Under the pieces are notes generated by a model, which was not told where the DNA came from, made no database searches, and was given only the letters and a program-made list of their open reading frames with translations. From Symbiodinium natans (lineage: Eukaryota; Sar; Dinophyceae; Suessiales; Symbiodiniaceae): a stretch of DNA of 64,000 bases. Each line of letters opens with the position of its first letter. Position 1 is the stretch's first letter. A program made the position numbers and the translations under genes. This document shows, one piece after another, positions 1 to 11,100 of the stretch. The DNA lies in NCBI GenBank assembly GCA_905221605.1, contig CAJNDS010000651.1, positions 1 to 64,000 on the forward strand, given 5' to 3'.

Positions 1-80
1 GACTTCGTCCCCATCGAGGCGCGCCTCGGGGGCATTGCCATGGGCTATGTTGCAATACATTTTGCGGTCAGAGTTGCGAC

Positions 81-1240
81 ATGCGGTCAGTCTTGTCCAC
101 CACCATGGCGACCAGCTTTGCATTTTTCGGCCGCGCTTGGCAGCGAGGGAGCAGGCGCTTCTGGATGGGGCACGCCTGTACTTCTGATACCTTCGGCAGC
201 GGAGGCCACTCCTACGGCCACTTCGTTGACAGTGAGGAGTTGTTCCAACTCACCCCAGGGGATTACGTGCACAAGGAGCTGACCAGGAAGATTTGCGGTT
301 TGGCGGATCCTCGGCTCGACCGAGCAGTCAGGGCGTCCTTAATGGGCGTCGCTTGTGGCTCGGTCCAATTGCCGGAACGTTTTCAAGCGTTTGTCAAAGC
401 GGTGCTGGGACGGCAAGTCACCCGGCAGGATATGGAGAAATACCTCCAACTGCCGCCTGCGACTAATCGGGGAATCATGGAATTGAGAGGGGAGTGCACG
501 GGCATCCTGTTAGCCTCACTTGACAGACTTGCCACAGCCCTACCTCGAGCTTGGTCCCACGATGAAACTTGTGTTAGACATGTGGCTTCCCCTTGAGCGC
601 CTTGTCGACATGCTTGGCTATCAGTTCTTAGCCATGGCATCAGAAGCAGAAGTTGAGGAGGAGCCCTCGGAACAGTATCACTACCCGGAGCAGGCAGCCG
701 TCAAACGTGCCACCACGTCCACTGCTGTCAAGCCTGGCGCCAATACGTGGCCTATCAGCCTTCTTCAGGGCAACAGTCATCCTTCTCACACCAGAATTGG
801 CAGGAGTTCCTTAAAGGCGCAGAATGTGGTTTGCTGTTGCCGGCAAAGTACCCGCGGCACTGCGTTGCTGGTCACTCTGAAGCCTCTGAGCGAAGGCGAC
901 CGTAACACTACCTACCCTGGTGTGTTTATTGAGCTCACCGCCCCGAAGAAGCTTCGTACCAACGCGGGCGAGACCAAAGCAATGCAGCCCGTAAACCTCA
1001 CAATCGCCCTGCTGCCGTCCGATGAGCAGCACAACCACCTGGTGAACCAACACACCCTGCCCAGGGTCAGCCAGCTTGAGGTTCTCCCTGGAAGCTCCAC
1101 GACTGCACATGCTCAAGAAGCGACAGCATGTCGCTCTTGGAGTACCGCTGGCGGATTCCCCATTGGAAGCGATTCGCCAGCCGGACTGGCTGCCGAATTT
1201 TCTCACTGATCTTGTGCTTGTTCTGCTCACCGGATTGTAA
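81..1240 (+). pseudogene. decayed coding remnant, unknown family
   Basis: Protein-like stretches occur in successive frames: about 190-530 in frame 3 (Leu/Arg-rich, helical-looking), 570-1100 in frame 1, and 1103-1240 in frame 2, ending in a TAA with the tail ...FLTDLVLVLLTGL. Composition is protein-like within each segment, but the frame changes at least twice and no intact ORF spans the region. I do not recognise the family. It precedes the P-loop fragment at 1510-1812 on the same strand, and the two could be parts of one dead gene. Spliced exons of a live gene are an alternative, but I saw no convincing GT/AG pairs at the frame changes. Confidence 0.35.
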
Positions 1241-1509
1241 CTCGTGGACCCATCTCATACAGCCTGTAGTCTGTCAGGTCCTCAGTCTTAGGGGAAGGCA
1301 ATTCTATCATGAGCAAGACTTCTCTCCTGAGGGTCCTGAGAGACCCGGGGATGACGATCCTCTAAGTGGCCTTCTTGTGGTTGGTGGAGGACAAGTCTAT
1401 GCCAAGGAATGCCACTCTACCTGTTGCGCCGATGCCCACCCAAGAGGACGCCCGAACTCCTGCGCTGTGGCATGCGGAACGTTAAGCCTGAGTCCGAACT
1501 TGCTAAGCA

Positions 1510-1812
1510 ATGGGTAGGACCCAAGAATTCGAGCCAGTGTCTTTGCACTTGCAGCGGAGCTGTCCTTCCTTTCGTGTCTTTGTAACACCTTGGGGGGCTG
1601 ACTGTCATGCGGCGTTGATTGGCACCTGTTCTTGCGGTTTGGGTGCCAATCGCTCCTCTGTCTTCATCACTGGTGCTCCTGGCAGCGGCAAAACACGCTC
1701 GTGTGCGTTCCTGGAAGCACTTGTTGCCTGTCTGATCATCCAGACTCACTCTTTACATCGCACATGGCAACGAGTCAGTGCGAGCCTAGATCGAGGGCCG
1801 TCGATCGGTTAA
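1510..1812 (+). pseudogene. P-loop NTPase (helicase-like) fragment
   Basis: The 100-codon frame contains SSVFITGAPGSGKTRS, a Walker A motif (GxxxxGKT) preceded by a hydrophobic strand and followed by a helix (CAFLEALVACLIIQT). That is the nucleotide-binding start of an NTPase; the GAPGSGKT form is common in superfamily 1 helicases. No Walker B or later helicase motif follows in this frame, and protein-like sequence after about 1740 moves to other frames, so I read it as a decayed fragment. Which helicase or ATPase family it came from cannot be decided by eye. Confidence 0.4.
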
Positions 1813-3503
1813 CCGCTGCAAGCAACGACTTCGTCCGCAGTCGCATTTTCTGCGTTGCAGCCAGCAAGGAAAAGATACCTACAAGCTTTCTTTTGACGCA
1901 CATGATGCGACCGAGGGATTGTCACTGCGACACATGGGAATGTAGTTGCTCGACTCAGCTTCCCAAACTCGCTCATTGACAGGTTGAAGGGTGTGGGCAC
2001 CGGGCTCCAACACCATTCTGGCTCATTCGACGCGCTTGAAGCTTGGCCAACCCTGCTCCACCCACGTCCAGCACAAAAGATCCCAAGCAGAGTCCCCTTA
2101 CTGGACTCCTTTTGGCTGGAAACACAACGAAAACGGGAAGGGCACGGCCAGTTTTTGCCCGTATTCAGTTTTTACGGCCACAGTGCCTGCGGGTGATCAC
2201 GATCTCCGCCGGTCCAGCTGCCGTCGCCTTTGAGGGGCCACGCAATTTCCACGAGATATTCTTGACAACGGAATGACAACTCCCGTGCAACTGCAACAGA
2301 TTCTCCTCTGTGAGAATGAAAAAGCATCCTGAAACATCTTCTGCTCGATCCCTTGTAATCCTCCGTTACATGAAAAACATCCGGGACAAGAACAAGGTAC
2401 GCGCATGATAATATGAACAAAATGCAAGTGAAAGGGAAGGGATTTACGGAACAATATTATATTAACGCACGCCCATTCATTATAAGACGCGTGCACACAT
2501 GAAATTCGTACATTGCCAAGTTAATGAATTCCTTAACAGACGAACAATGTGATGAAGCGAATGAATTTATGATTCAGCGTGGGATCATGCATTCAATGAC
2601 CAAAAGGTAGCACGAAGATAACAAGGATGTGAGCGCTACAATGTTAATATGAAGTGACTCAGCGCTCCAAAGATTAATCATTGTGCTCGTTTTCAATTCA
2701 CTACATTCATGCCTTCATTACTATTATCTTTCCATCTTAGAAGGGTTGAGATGTAATGAATAAAGATAGAGAAGAAAAAGGCAAGAAATGTGGATTAAGA
2801 AGGGCCTTTGGGACGCATACCAGTTCATTTTAATCACTTCACTTGCAATAGATGATGTCATGATTGGATCACAGGCAACCGGCGGAAGGATCCCGACCGA
2901 ATTACCACCATGTGACGGAGCTTTTGGAGCAAAAACATACGGCCTCAATACAGTTCCGGCTGATCTGTTTTCGCCGGCACGCGACCAGCAGCACTGCTAA
3001 CAGAATAGCGCCGGACCGTGGAGAAAAGACAAGGAGATATGCCTTCGTGGGGCAAACCCAATCTGCACCCTGATTGTACGGGGTATCGGTCTCGCGAGTA
3101 GATGCTGCAAATTGGGTTAGCGGCATAAGGAACCCGTCTCCTCAAATCAAAAAGGCAAGCTCCAAGTATCGGCAGGCATACAAGACCCGTGAGCGGAAGA
3201 TTGATGGCTGGACCCAAAATGGCCTTAAGTCCCGCGGCTTGCATGACTGTTCAGGATGCCATTTGGGCGATGTAGCATTTAGCCAAAGCCAACATAGCGC
3301 CATGTTGGAGTGCCGTTCCGACGCACTGCTGGCAGGTGCTCAGCATCTCTTCTTTGCTGTTGCAGATGTGCTAGAACCTGGACAAGCAGCTGGGGCTGGT
3401 CTTGGGTTTCCCGGAGACGGACAATTGCATACCCACAGGTCAATGTTACCTTCTGCAGCTATGGTGGTCTTTCTCGCTGGTCGTGCATGACTTCTTGGAA
3501 CTT
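1813..3503. other. non-coding stretch with an AT-rich block
   Basis: No convincing gene. From about 2280 to 2870 the sequence is visibly more AT-rich than the rest of the window. It lacks the hairpin families and joints seen downstream. It ends at the 5' LTR of the Copia element; the five bases before the LTR (AACTT, 3499-3503) would be its target-site duplication, but the right-hand copy is not in the window. Confidence 0.5.
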
Positions 3504-4067
3504 TGTGAAAATTCACCTGTAGTGTTTGCCCAGTTGGTGCCATGTGGTGTTTTACTGTACAGGGAGAAGCATGAGAGTTTTCTGCTGCAGGACTTGGCAT
3601 GAGCATGTTTGGTTTTGCCCAAAGTCCCTAAAGCATGTTTAGGTTGACTGCGACGCATGTCTTGTCTTGTTGGCATGGCCTAGGATGAGTTTTGAAGCAC
3701 TTGGAACTGCATGAGAGCAGTGGTGAAAGAAGTGCGTGTCAGAACTCTGAGGTTCTGTCTTGCTGCAACTCACTCCGTGTCCCCGCCACTTCGTAGGAGT
3801 GCAGAGTGGACTCTGAAGCTTCGCTGTTTTGCTGTTCGGAAGTGATCTGAAGTCCCCGAGGTGTAGACCAAAGCAGTTGCATTGTTCTTTTGCTTTACCT
3901 CCTTTGTAGAACAAAGTTGAGATGGAATTCGTAGCTTTTTGGAACCCTTCGCTCTTGCAGCAACCCGGAGAGAGCTTGCTGCAAGAACTGAAGCTTGCTG
4001 AACACTTTGGTGTTTGGCTCAAGTGCAAAGTGGAAAAGAGACTGCTGCGCGAGCTCTGCTTGTCACA
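3504..4067 (+). repeat. 5' LTR of the Copia element
   Basis: It starts TGTGAAAATTCACC and ends CTTGTCACA, giving TG...CA termini with a 5-bp inverted repeat TGTGA/TCACA. The end abuts a tRNA-like primer site, and the start is repeated after the polypurine tract at 13318. The length is 564 bp. GGCATG-containing words recur inside (about 3596-3680) and again within Pol. The promoter and polyadenylation signal should lie here, but I could not pick them out. Confidence 0.8.
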
Positions 4068-4079
4068 TGGTAGCGGAGC
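4068..4079 (+). other. primer-binding site (tRNA-Met-like)
   Basis: TGGTAGCGGAGC directly follows the LTR end. Its complement ends in CCA like a tRNA 3' end. The first eight bases match the known yeast Ty1 site TGGTAGCGCC, which pairs with initiator tRNA-Met. A host tRNA sequence would be needed to confirm. Confidence 0.65.
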
Positions 4080-4121
4080 ACTGAGAGTGACTCCAGCGCC
4101 TGTGTTAAGTACCTCCACGCC

Positions 4122-5108
4122 ATGGCGACTCCAGAGCAAGGCGGAAGTGTGCATGGAAGCCCACAGGGTTCTCCAGTGCATGGGGCGTTGCCCCCTGAGC
4201 AAGTCCCAGTTCCTGACAACACTCCCGAAGAGGAAGCCTTGCTGTTTGGAACCGGTGAGACTCCGGTAGGACAGCAACCGAACCCCTTTGCTGCCTTTGG
4301 AACTCAAGGAGTTCCTACCTCAACGCCAGCGACGAGTTCACAGCCAGTCACCGCTCCAGGTGGTGGTGCTGTTGGCGAAAGTTTGGTGGTTGAGATGCTG
4401 CGAGTAATGCAGCAGCAGCAGAGACAGCAGGAAGCGATGATGGACCAGTACCGGAAGCAGTTGGAACAAAACCAACAGCTTGTGGCAACCATGCTTCGTC
4501 GCATGGACAGCGAAGAGAAGAGGAGGAACGATGCCGAACTTGCAGCTGCTGAGGCTAAAGCCAAGGCGGAAGCCGCGAAGGCATCTGTACCGAGTGACCC
4601 GTTCCTCGCTGCGACTTCGTCCACAGGAGGTTCCTTTCCTTCTTCAAGTCCTAAAGATACTGGAAGTTCATCTGGTGGATACGTTTCCAACCGTGCCGAC
4701 AAGTACCTTCCACAGCTGCCTGTCATAGCCCACCAAGAGATGGGTAGAGACAGAATGCGAGAGATCGAGGCTTGGCACGGCTTCCTGGAGACGATGAGTT
4801 CATGGTTGGAAGACGAGGCCTACGTGAACGAGCTTCGACTCTGCATCAGTGTCAAGGACGAGATCCGACAGGACCGTTTGCCTCCTGACACCGCAGCTCG
4901 GTCAGCGAAGTTGTTTTACCTGCTTTCCCAGAGCTTGGCGAAGTGGGAGCGTGGTTTGGAGTTGCTTCGAAGCTGTAGCAAAAGGCAGAGCATGTCTGCT
5001 ACCGGCTACGAGGCAGTTCGCACCCTGCACCTCAACTACTCCATTGTGTCTCGAATGGAAGCCGTCTACGTGAGAGACGGTTGCATGAAGTTGCATGCCC
5101 AGTGTTAG
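4122..5108 (+). CDS. gag: Copia Gag, N-terminal part
   Basis: 328 codons from the first ATG after the primer site. Residues 1-85 are Pro/Gly/Thr-rich. Residues about 88-155 form a Gln- then Glu/Ala/Lys-rich coiled coil. From about 195 the sequence resembles a Copia capsid domain (W-F helices, repeated Leu). It ends at TAG 5106-5108 in the middle of the capsid-like domain, and the capsid continues one frame over (from VRGLKKPMDII) to the CCHC zinc knuckle. The context TGT TAG G would let a ribosome slip +1 onto AGG GGG, so a programmed +1 shift as in Ty1 is conceivable. Because the break is inside Gag and not at the Gag/Pol border, a mutation or assembly indel is likelier. Confidence 0.75.
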   Translation: MATPEQGGSVHGSPQGSPVHGALPPEQVPVPDNTPEEEALLFGTGETPVGQQPNPFAAFGTQGVPTSTPATSSQPVTAPGGGAVGESLVVEMLRVMQQQQRQQEAMMDQYRKQLEQNQQLVATMLRRMDSEEKRRNDAELAAAEAKAKAEAAKASVPSDPFLAATSSTGGSFPSSSPKDTGSSSGGYVSNRADKYLPQLPVIAHQEMGRDRMREIEAWHGFLETMSSWLEDEAYVNELRLCISVKDEIRQDRLPPDTAARSAKLFYLLSQSLAKWERGLELLRSCSKRQSMSATGYEAVRTLHLNYSIVSRMEAVYVRDGCMKLHAQC

Positions 5109-8100
5109 GGGGCTCAAGAAGCCCATGGACATCATCAGACACTTGGAGGACGAAATCGCCAAGGCGGAGATCAAGTTGAGCAACTTCCCCGAGTTGAAGC
5201 TCTCCGAAGCGGATCGCTGTTCCATCCTGCTGCAGGCCGTTTCGCATCCGGCAAGGCAGTACGTGGCGCTGCACGGCAACGCCAACAGCTGGAGTGAGCT
5301 CACGAAGAGCCTCAAATACTTCGAAGAACAGCTGAGGATGTGCGACGTGCCGACTGCAGCCAATCGTGGAATGGACAACAAGCTTTGCGACCATTGCGGC
5401 AAGCATGGTCATGTGGCAAAGGATTGTTGGGTACGACAGCGTGAGGCTGGAGAAAAGGGCGGCAAAGGCGGCAAGGGAGAGTCGAAGAGTGGAAAGGGCA
5501 CCGGAGGCCCCAAAGGACAGAGATCCCCCACTCCGAAGGGAGCTTCTCGCTCTCCAACGCCGAAAGGAAAGCCCACCTCCAAGGGGGACAAGGGTGCAAA
5601 AGGAAAGAAGGGCGAAGGAAAGGGCAAAGGAAAGAAGCAGAAGAAGAAGAAGAACCGCGCCCGGGCTATGGGAGAACCAGAGTCCGAAGCGGAAGCAGAG
5701 CCAACACAGAGTGTGATGGCGATGCGCTTTGCCCAGCGAAGTCCTGAACTGAGCCTTTCTGAGTCGTCTGAGCGTAGGGTAGGTTTTTCACTCGACAAGC
5801 AACGATTGGGACCTGTTAGCAATTCGTTGACTGCAGGGGATGTAGAGCGCATCTGCGCCAGCTTCCAGCTAGAACCGAGGGACGTCTGGTTAGTGGATTC
5901 TGGAGCCACGTGTCACGTGGTTTCCTCGGAACACCTCAGCGGATTCAGGGTGGTGAAGACTCATGAGAGAGAGGTCACTCTGTACAACGCTTCAGGGGGG
6001 AAGATTCCCGTATCAGGCGTCGTCGACTTAGAGGTCGTCTTCGGTGATTGTAGCCTTCTTTTGACGGAGGTTCTCGTTGCGGAAGTTACGTTTAACGCCA
6101 TTAGTCCCTGGGCGGCGGTGGAGAAAGGGTGGAGAATGTATCTCTACAAGACCGGGTCTAGGTTGTACAAAGGCAAACGCAACGTGAAACTCGTATCCGC
6201 TAATCGGGCTTGGTGGGCTTTGAGCGGGGGTCGCCGCCCGAAAGCGAATAAAGGTCGTTCTCCACGCCAGCCTTCGGGCTCGGACATGGAAATAGACGCG
6301 ATTACCTGCCTGCAGGACTCTGTTGTTAAGCCCCAGCCAGGACCGAGCATCCTCAAGAAAGCGACGATAGGAGGAAAGAAGGCGGAAGTTGAGAAGCCAC
6401 AAGGAAGAGAGAGCGGTGATTGCCGGCATGCTTTGCTTGAGACTCCGTTTGCTTTCTTGTTGCGAGGGCTTAGAGCCGAAGTATCCCCGAAAGTGGTCCC
6501 TGAAGTGCCTCAAGAATGCACCAAAAGCACCCCGGAAGTGCCCGAGAACACCCTTAAATTGCCCGAAATGCCCAAAGAAATGCCCAAAGAACAGCCCAAA
6601 CGAACCCCTAAACTCATTAGGAAGCCTGTTGAAAGGCCCCCTTGGCATGTTTTGACATGTTTTGTGGCATGTTTTGTGGCATGTTTATTGGCATGTGTTG
6701 CGGCATGGGGTTTTGGAAGCTTGAGTTTTAAGGATGATTTGAGAAGCGCCTTTTCGGCGCACGCCTGTTTTGGACGGTTTGATCTCGAGACCGCGCCTGT
6801 TCCTGTAAGTATTTTGAATGGGTGCGCATCTTGCTATGGGGCCTCTCGGGGGGCAATCCAGCGCTCCAAGGCGCTTTGCGGAAAGCCCGACGCCAGCACG
6901 CTCTCCAACGGAAGAATTTTGCCAAGAAGAGTTGCGCGAGGCCGAGAATCAGGCCGAAGAGGTGGAGCGGATGGCAGCTGCAGAGGAGGAACAAAGAAGG
7001 GCTTTAAATGCCCCAGTGGTTGCTCATGCTGCCACCGACGACGAGCCTCGGAGCGAGGAGCCACCGGTAGTCCTCGATGCTCATCAAGTTGCTCGTATGG
7101 TTCCAGACAACGAGGAAGAAGGCTTCGAAGAGGAAAGCGAATCGGATGCTTCTCCGTTGTCGCTGGAGGAACAGAGGGCTTTGATGGACGAGGCCATCAC
7201 AAGGGCACGACGAATGTTGTGCGATGTCTCTGTCTCTGTGGAGGCGGGGACGGAGCCTCCTCCAAGTTACAAGCCCCTGGAGACCGAGTCCTGGGGTACT
7301 TGGACCACTGGGCCGACTCGAAAAGAGTTGTTCCTGAAGTGCGAGGCCGCCATCTACGCGGATGCTGGGCAGTACGAGGTGTGGGAGAGTCACCACAAGG
7401 TGGGCGAACCTATCCCTTTGTGTCGGGACTGCTTAGGGCACCCGATCAATATGCTCAGCAGGGTGGCCAACGACCCCGACTACATCTCCAAGTACAGCAC
7501 AGGTGGGGTTTTGCCTGCAATGGATTTGGAACCGGACCAAATCGAATGTGTCCCGGTTTGCCCTGGATACGTTTCGATGAATTCGTGTGCGTGGGCCCAT
7601 GGAATCATACCCCCGGAACGGTGCTACATCCTTCAGGAGCCCAAGGAGATGGAGAGATACTTTGGTCCAAAACGATTTGCGGAGGTGGAGATCCTCACGA
7701 CAGAGCTCTTGGATGCCCATTACAAGATTTTGGACGAGCTCAACGAAGCCGAAAGTGTTCGAGGATTCGGGGTGACGGAGGAGATGGTCAGCAAGGCCCT
7801 CGACGAGGTTTCCTCCTCGATTACCTCTGGTACCTCCTTTCACCCCCATGTTCGGCCAAATTCCAACGTGCATACGCTCATTTACAAGTACTTACTTCGA
7901 GCAGCACGAGTGCTTCGTTTGCACAGCATTCACAGCCATCAGTACTACGACATCGAGGCTACGCTTTTGGAGCCACCAGATGGATTGCAAGCCTGGCACG
8001 TGGATGTTTGTTGGGATCTTCTGGGTCGACAGCTTCGAAGCAGGGCCCTCGAATTTCACAAGATGGCCGAAGATCGTCGAGCAAAGCGTGCTCAACGCCC

Positions 8101-11100
8101 AAAGGCGCGACCTGCGCCCCCACAGATCGAAGAAGGAGATCCTACCTCGGAAGAGGAAGAGGAATCCGATGCATCCATCCTCAAGGAATACAACGAATTG
8201 GGGTGGTACGTGCAGAAGGTGCTCGAAGAACTCCGTGGTGGAGATTTGGCGCCATCTCCGAAGATCTACCTGGAAGGCCGAATGGTGAATGCCCCTTCGA
8301 CTCATGGGGGTACACAAAGGCCGGCGGAACCACCTTCACCGGCAATGGTGCCACCAGAGCCGCCTTCACCATCAGGATCTTTGGTGCAAATGGAGCCACC
8401 ATCACCCGCGGAATCCATGGCACCACCTCTACCTCCACCAGTTCCTCGGTTCAAAATGCCTCAAAGGCCTCCACGTCCTTTGAGCGGAGAGGGGAACTAT
8501 TCGGTGTGGGACCTCCTCAACACACCAGTGGAACCTTCATCGCCAATGTCACCTGTGCCCACGGAGGTATCGGATCGCGGTCGTTCAAGAAGCCCACGGA
8601 GGCTGCGACACTCGGATGTAGTCAGCGATGCAAGGGCCGCGATAAACGAGGCCGAGGCCGCTCTTCGCTAAAAGCGAAAATGAGGCAATGTTCTTCCGTT
8701 GCGCCGCATCGTTGTTTTGCGCCCCGACAAGCAAAAAGAGAACCGGCTCGGAGACACGAGCAAGTAGGTGATTTTGATTGGCATGAAACTGTGACATGTT
8801 GTTGCTTGAGCTTGGCATGTTTGACTTGCTGTGGCATGGAAACATTTTGGCTTGGAAACATGAGCCTTGAGGCCCCAGAAGTTAAAAGGCATCTAGTTGT
8901 AGGACCCCTAGGAGACATTGGAGGTTCAAAGCCCCGAGGAGAAAGAACCCCTTTCCTCCTTCACGCCAGGCGGTCCGCTAAAATTCCAGGATTAGTCATC
9001 GACGTCGCGATGGTGTTCATCATCCTGATCTTCAGTGCCTTGGTTGGGGTCGTTGTTTCGGGTCTTTGGAAATTGCTCGAAAAGGTTTGTCAGAGAGGCT
9101 CCAAGAGAGCACCTGAGATGAGTAGAATAAAGCCCCGAAAAGGAGGATGTTGGATTCGTATTCGCACCCGAAAATGCTTCAAACGTGTTTGCGTAGAACG
9201 GATCTTGCTGGTTGGTAGAAAAATCCCGAAAGCCCCAACTAAGGGAAAGCCCAAAACCTTAAAGTTGTTGGCTTGTGTGCGGCATGTTTGGCATGTTTTG
9301 GCATGGTGTCTTGACGTGGCATGCTGTGTGTTGAAGGGAAATGATGAGAAAGTGCCGGAAGGAGGCTTAAAGCAGCCAGTGACTGAGCATCTGCGGATGC
9401 TCAGAGGGCTGCCCCTTCCAGGAAGTGGCACAGGCTCTGATCCCTTGATCCTGGATCGTGATGATGTTGAACCGTCGTCTTCCTCAAACCAACCGAATCG
9501 TTCCCCACAAAACCCGGAACAACCTCCTGAACCCCCAATTCCAAAAGGAGAGGAGATTGAAGAAAGGATTCCTTTGCGAAGCCATGCACTCCAGGTACAT
9601 CGGTCCCGAGGTCATTTTCCCTATGATGTGAACTGCGAAAGCTGCTGCTCTAGCAAAGGCAAAGTCCCGGCCAGGAGACTGAAGAGGCAGCTACAGAAGG
9701 AGAATCAAACCATTGGGGTCGATTTCTATTATTTTGGGAAACTGAGGGTTCTTCTTCTTGTACATGTCGCGTCCCGGTACTCAATGTCTATTCCCGCCAT
9801 GGAACTACACGACCCGAACTTGTTATTCAACATCGATCGGTTTATCCGCGAAATTGGATTGCACCAAAAGACCTTAACGTTCCGGTGCGATAACGAACAG
9901 GGTCTGATATCCATGTGCGAGAGGGTTGCGGCGCAGAGGCGCGAGAACCCTACGATTGTAGATGTTGTGCCAGGATACCGTCCGCAGTCTAAAGGTGCTG
10001 TGGAAAGACAGGTCTCTGCGATGAAGCAGGGATTTTGGTCGATATGGCTCGACCTAGAGGCGGAGATAAAGCGTCGACGACCTGCTGAAGAAGGTGGCGC
10101 TGCTTGGCAGTTACCTTTAGGTGGGATGTTGTGGCAGACTTGTTTGCTGTACGCTGCACGCAGTTTCAACTTGTGGAACTTTGACAGCAACAACAGTACC
10201 ACAGCGATAGACAGGTTGCACGAGGAGATAGTCCAAAGGACTAGGACGCTTCCATTCGGATGTTCTGCGCAGGCTAAAGTTGGCGGTTCTAAACGACATC
10301 TAGAAAAGTTCAGGGGAGCCAAGACGGTTCGAGTGAGCTATCTGGGCCCCGTCCATCCTAGAGGTGGAGGTGTGTATGGAACTGTCATTGGAGGAGATGG
10401 AGAGATTGAGGTCTTTCCAGCGTGTCGTGGGATCTTTGAACGGGACGAACCCACGTACGACAGCCCAACGTTGGAGCTGTTAGCTAAAGCTAATCCTCTT
10501 GTGCTTGATACGCAGGACCCCGAAAAGCCTTTGCTGTTTGAACCGCCTCCAGAATCCATTGTTCCGAAAGAAGAAGAAATTGAAGCCCCAGAGGATGAGG
10601 AAATGCTTCCTGATTATGTCCCGGATTACGAGCCCACAGAAGTGGGATCTGAAGGTCATGAGGGGGTAGCAGGTGGCGATCTTCCTGAACCTGACATGGA
10701 GGACATGGAGATTGATTGGTTGACGGATCATTATCTTCAGAAGTTAGGTGAAGGACCTGACTGCCGCGCTGTGAGCAACCAAGCGGCGTCTTCCTTTGAG
10801 CTTAAGTTTGGAGGGAGTAGAATCTGTTGTCAAGTTCCCCAACAAGCCGTGTCAGAGACCTCTGGTGAGCTGTTGGATCCCAAACTCCTATATCTGTCCA
10901 TGAAACTGGAACTAGAAGAATCGGAGTCGTTCAACGTAGGAGAAGTTGTGAGCGAGCGAGAAGCGTACCGACTTGCTAAGGAAAGCGGAAGAAGAGTTCT
11001 GTCGAGCCGTTGGGTCAATACGGTTAAGAAGCCTGGTCTTTACCGCTCTAGACTTGTGGTCCGCGATTTTGCCGCTATGGGCGGCACAACGCTCGCTGAG

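Noticed and set aside
2280-2870. AT-rich block as an inserted organelle fragment or separate element
   Set aside because: I see no organelle gene, terminal repeat or target duplication, so composition alone does not support a call.
6804-6809. GTAAGT as a proven splice donor for an intron containing the embedded ORF
   Set aside because: A matching acceptor could not be chosen with confidence, and the stop-free Pol frame argues that the unspliced message is translated.
6818-8671. Pol-frame product of the overprinted region as a functional domain
   Set aside because: The Arg/Gly/Ser/Cys-rich translation looks like an out-of-frame reading and has no motif. I report only that the frame is kept open.
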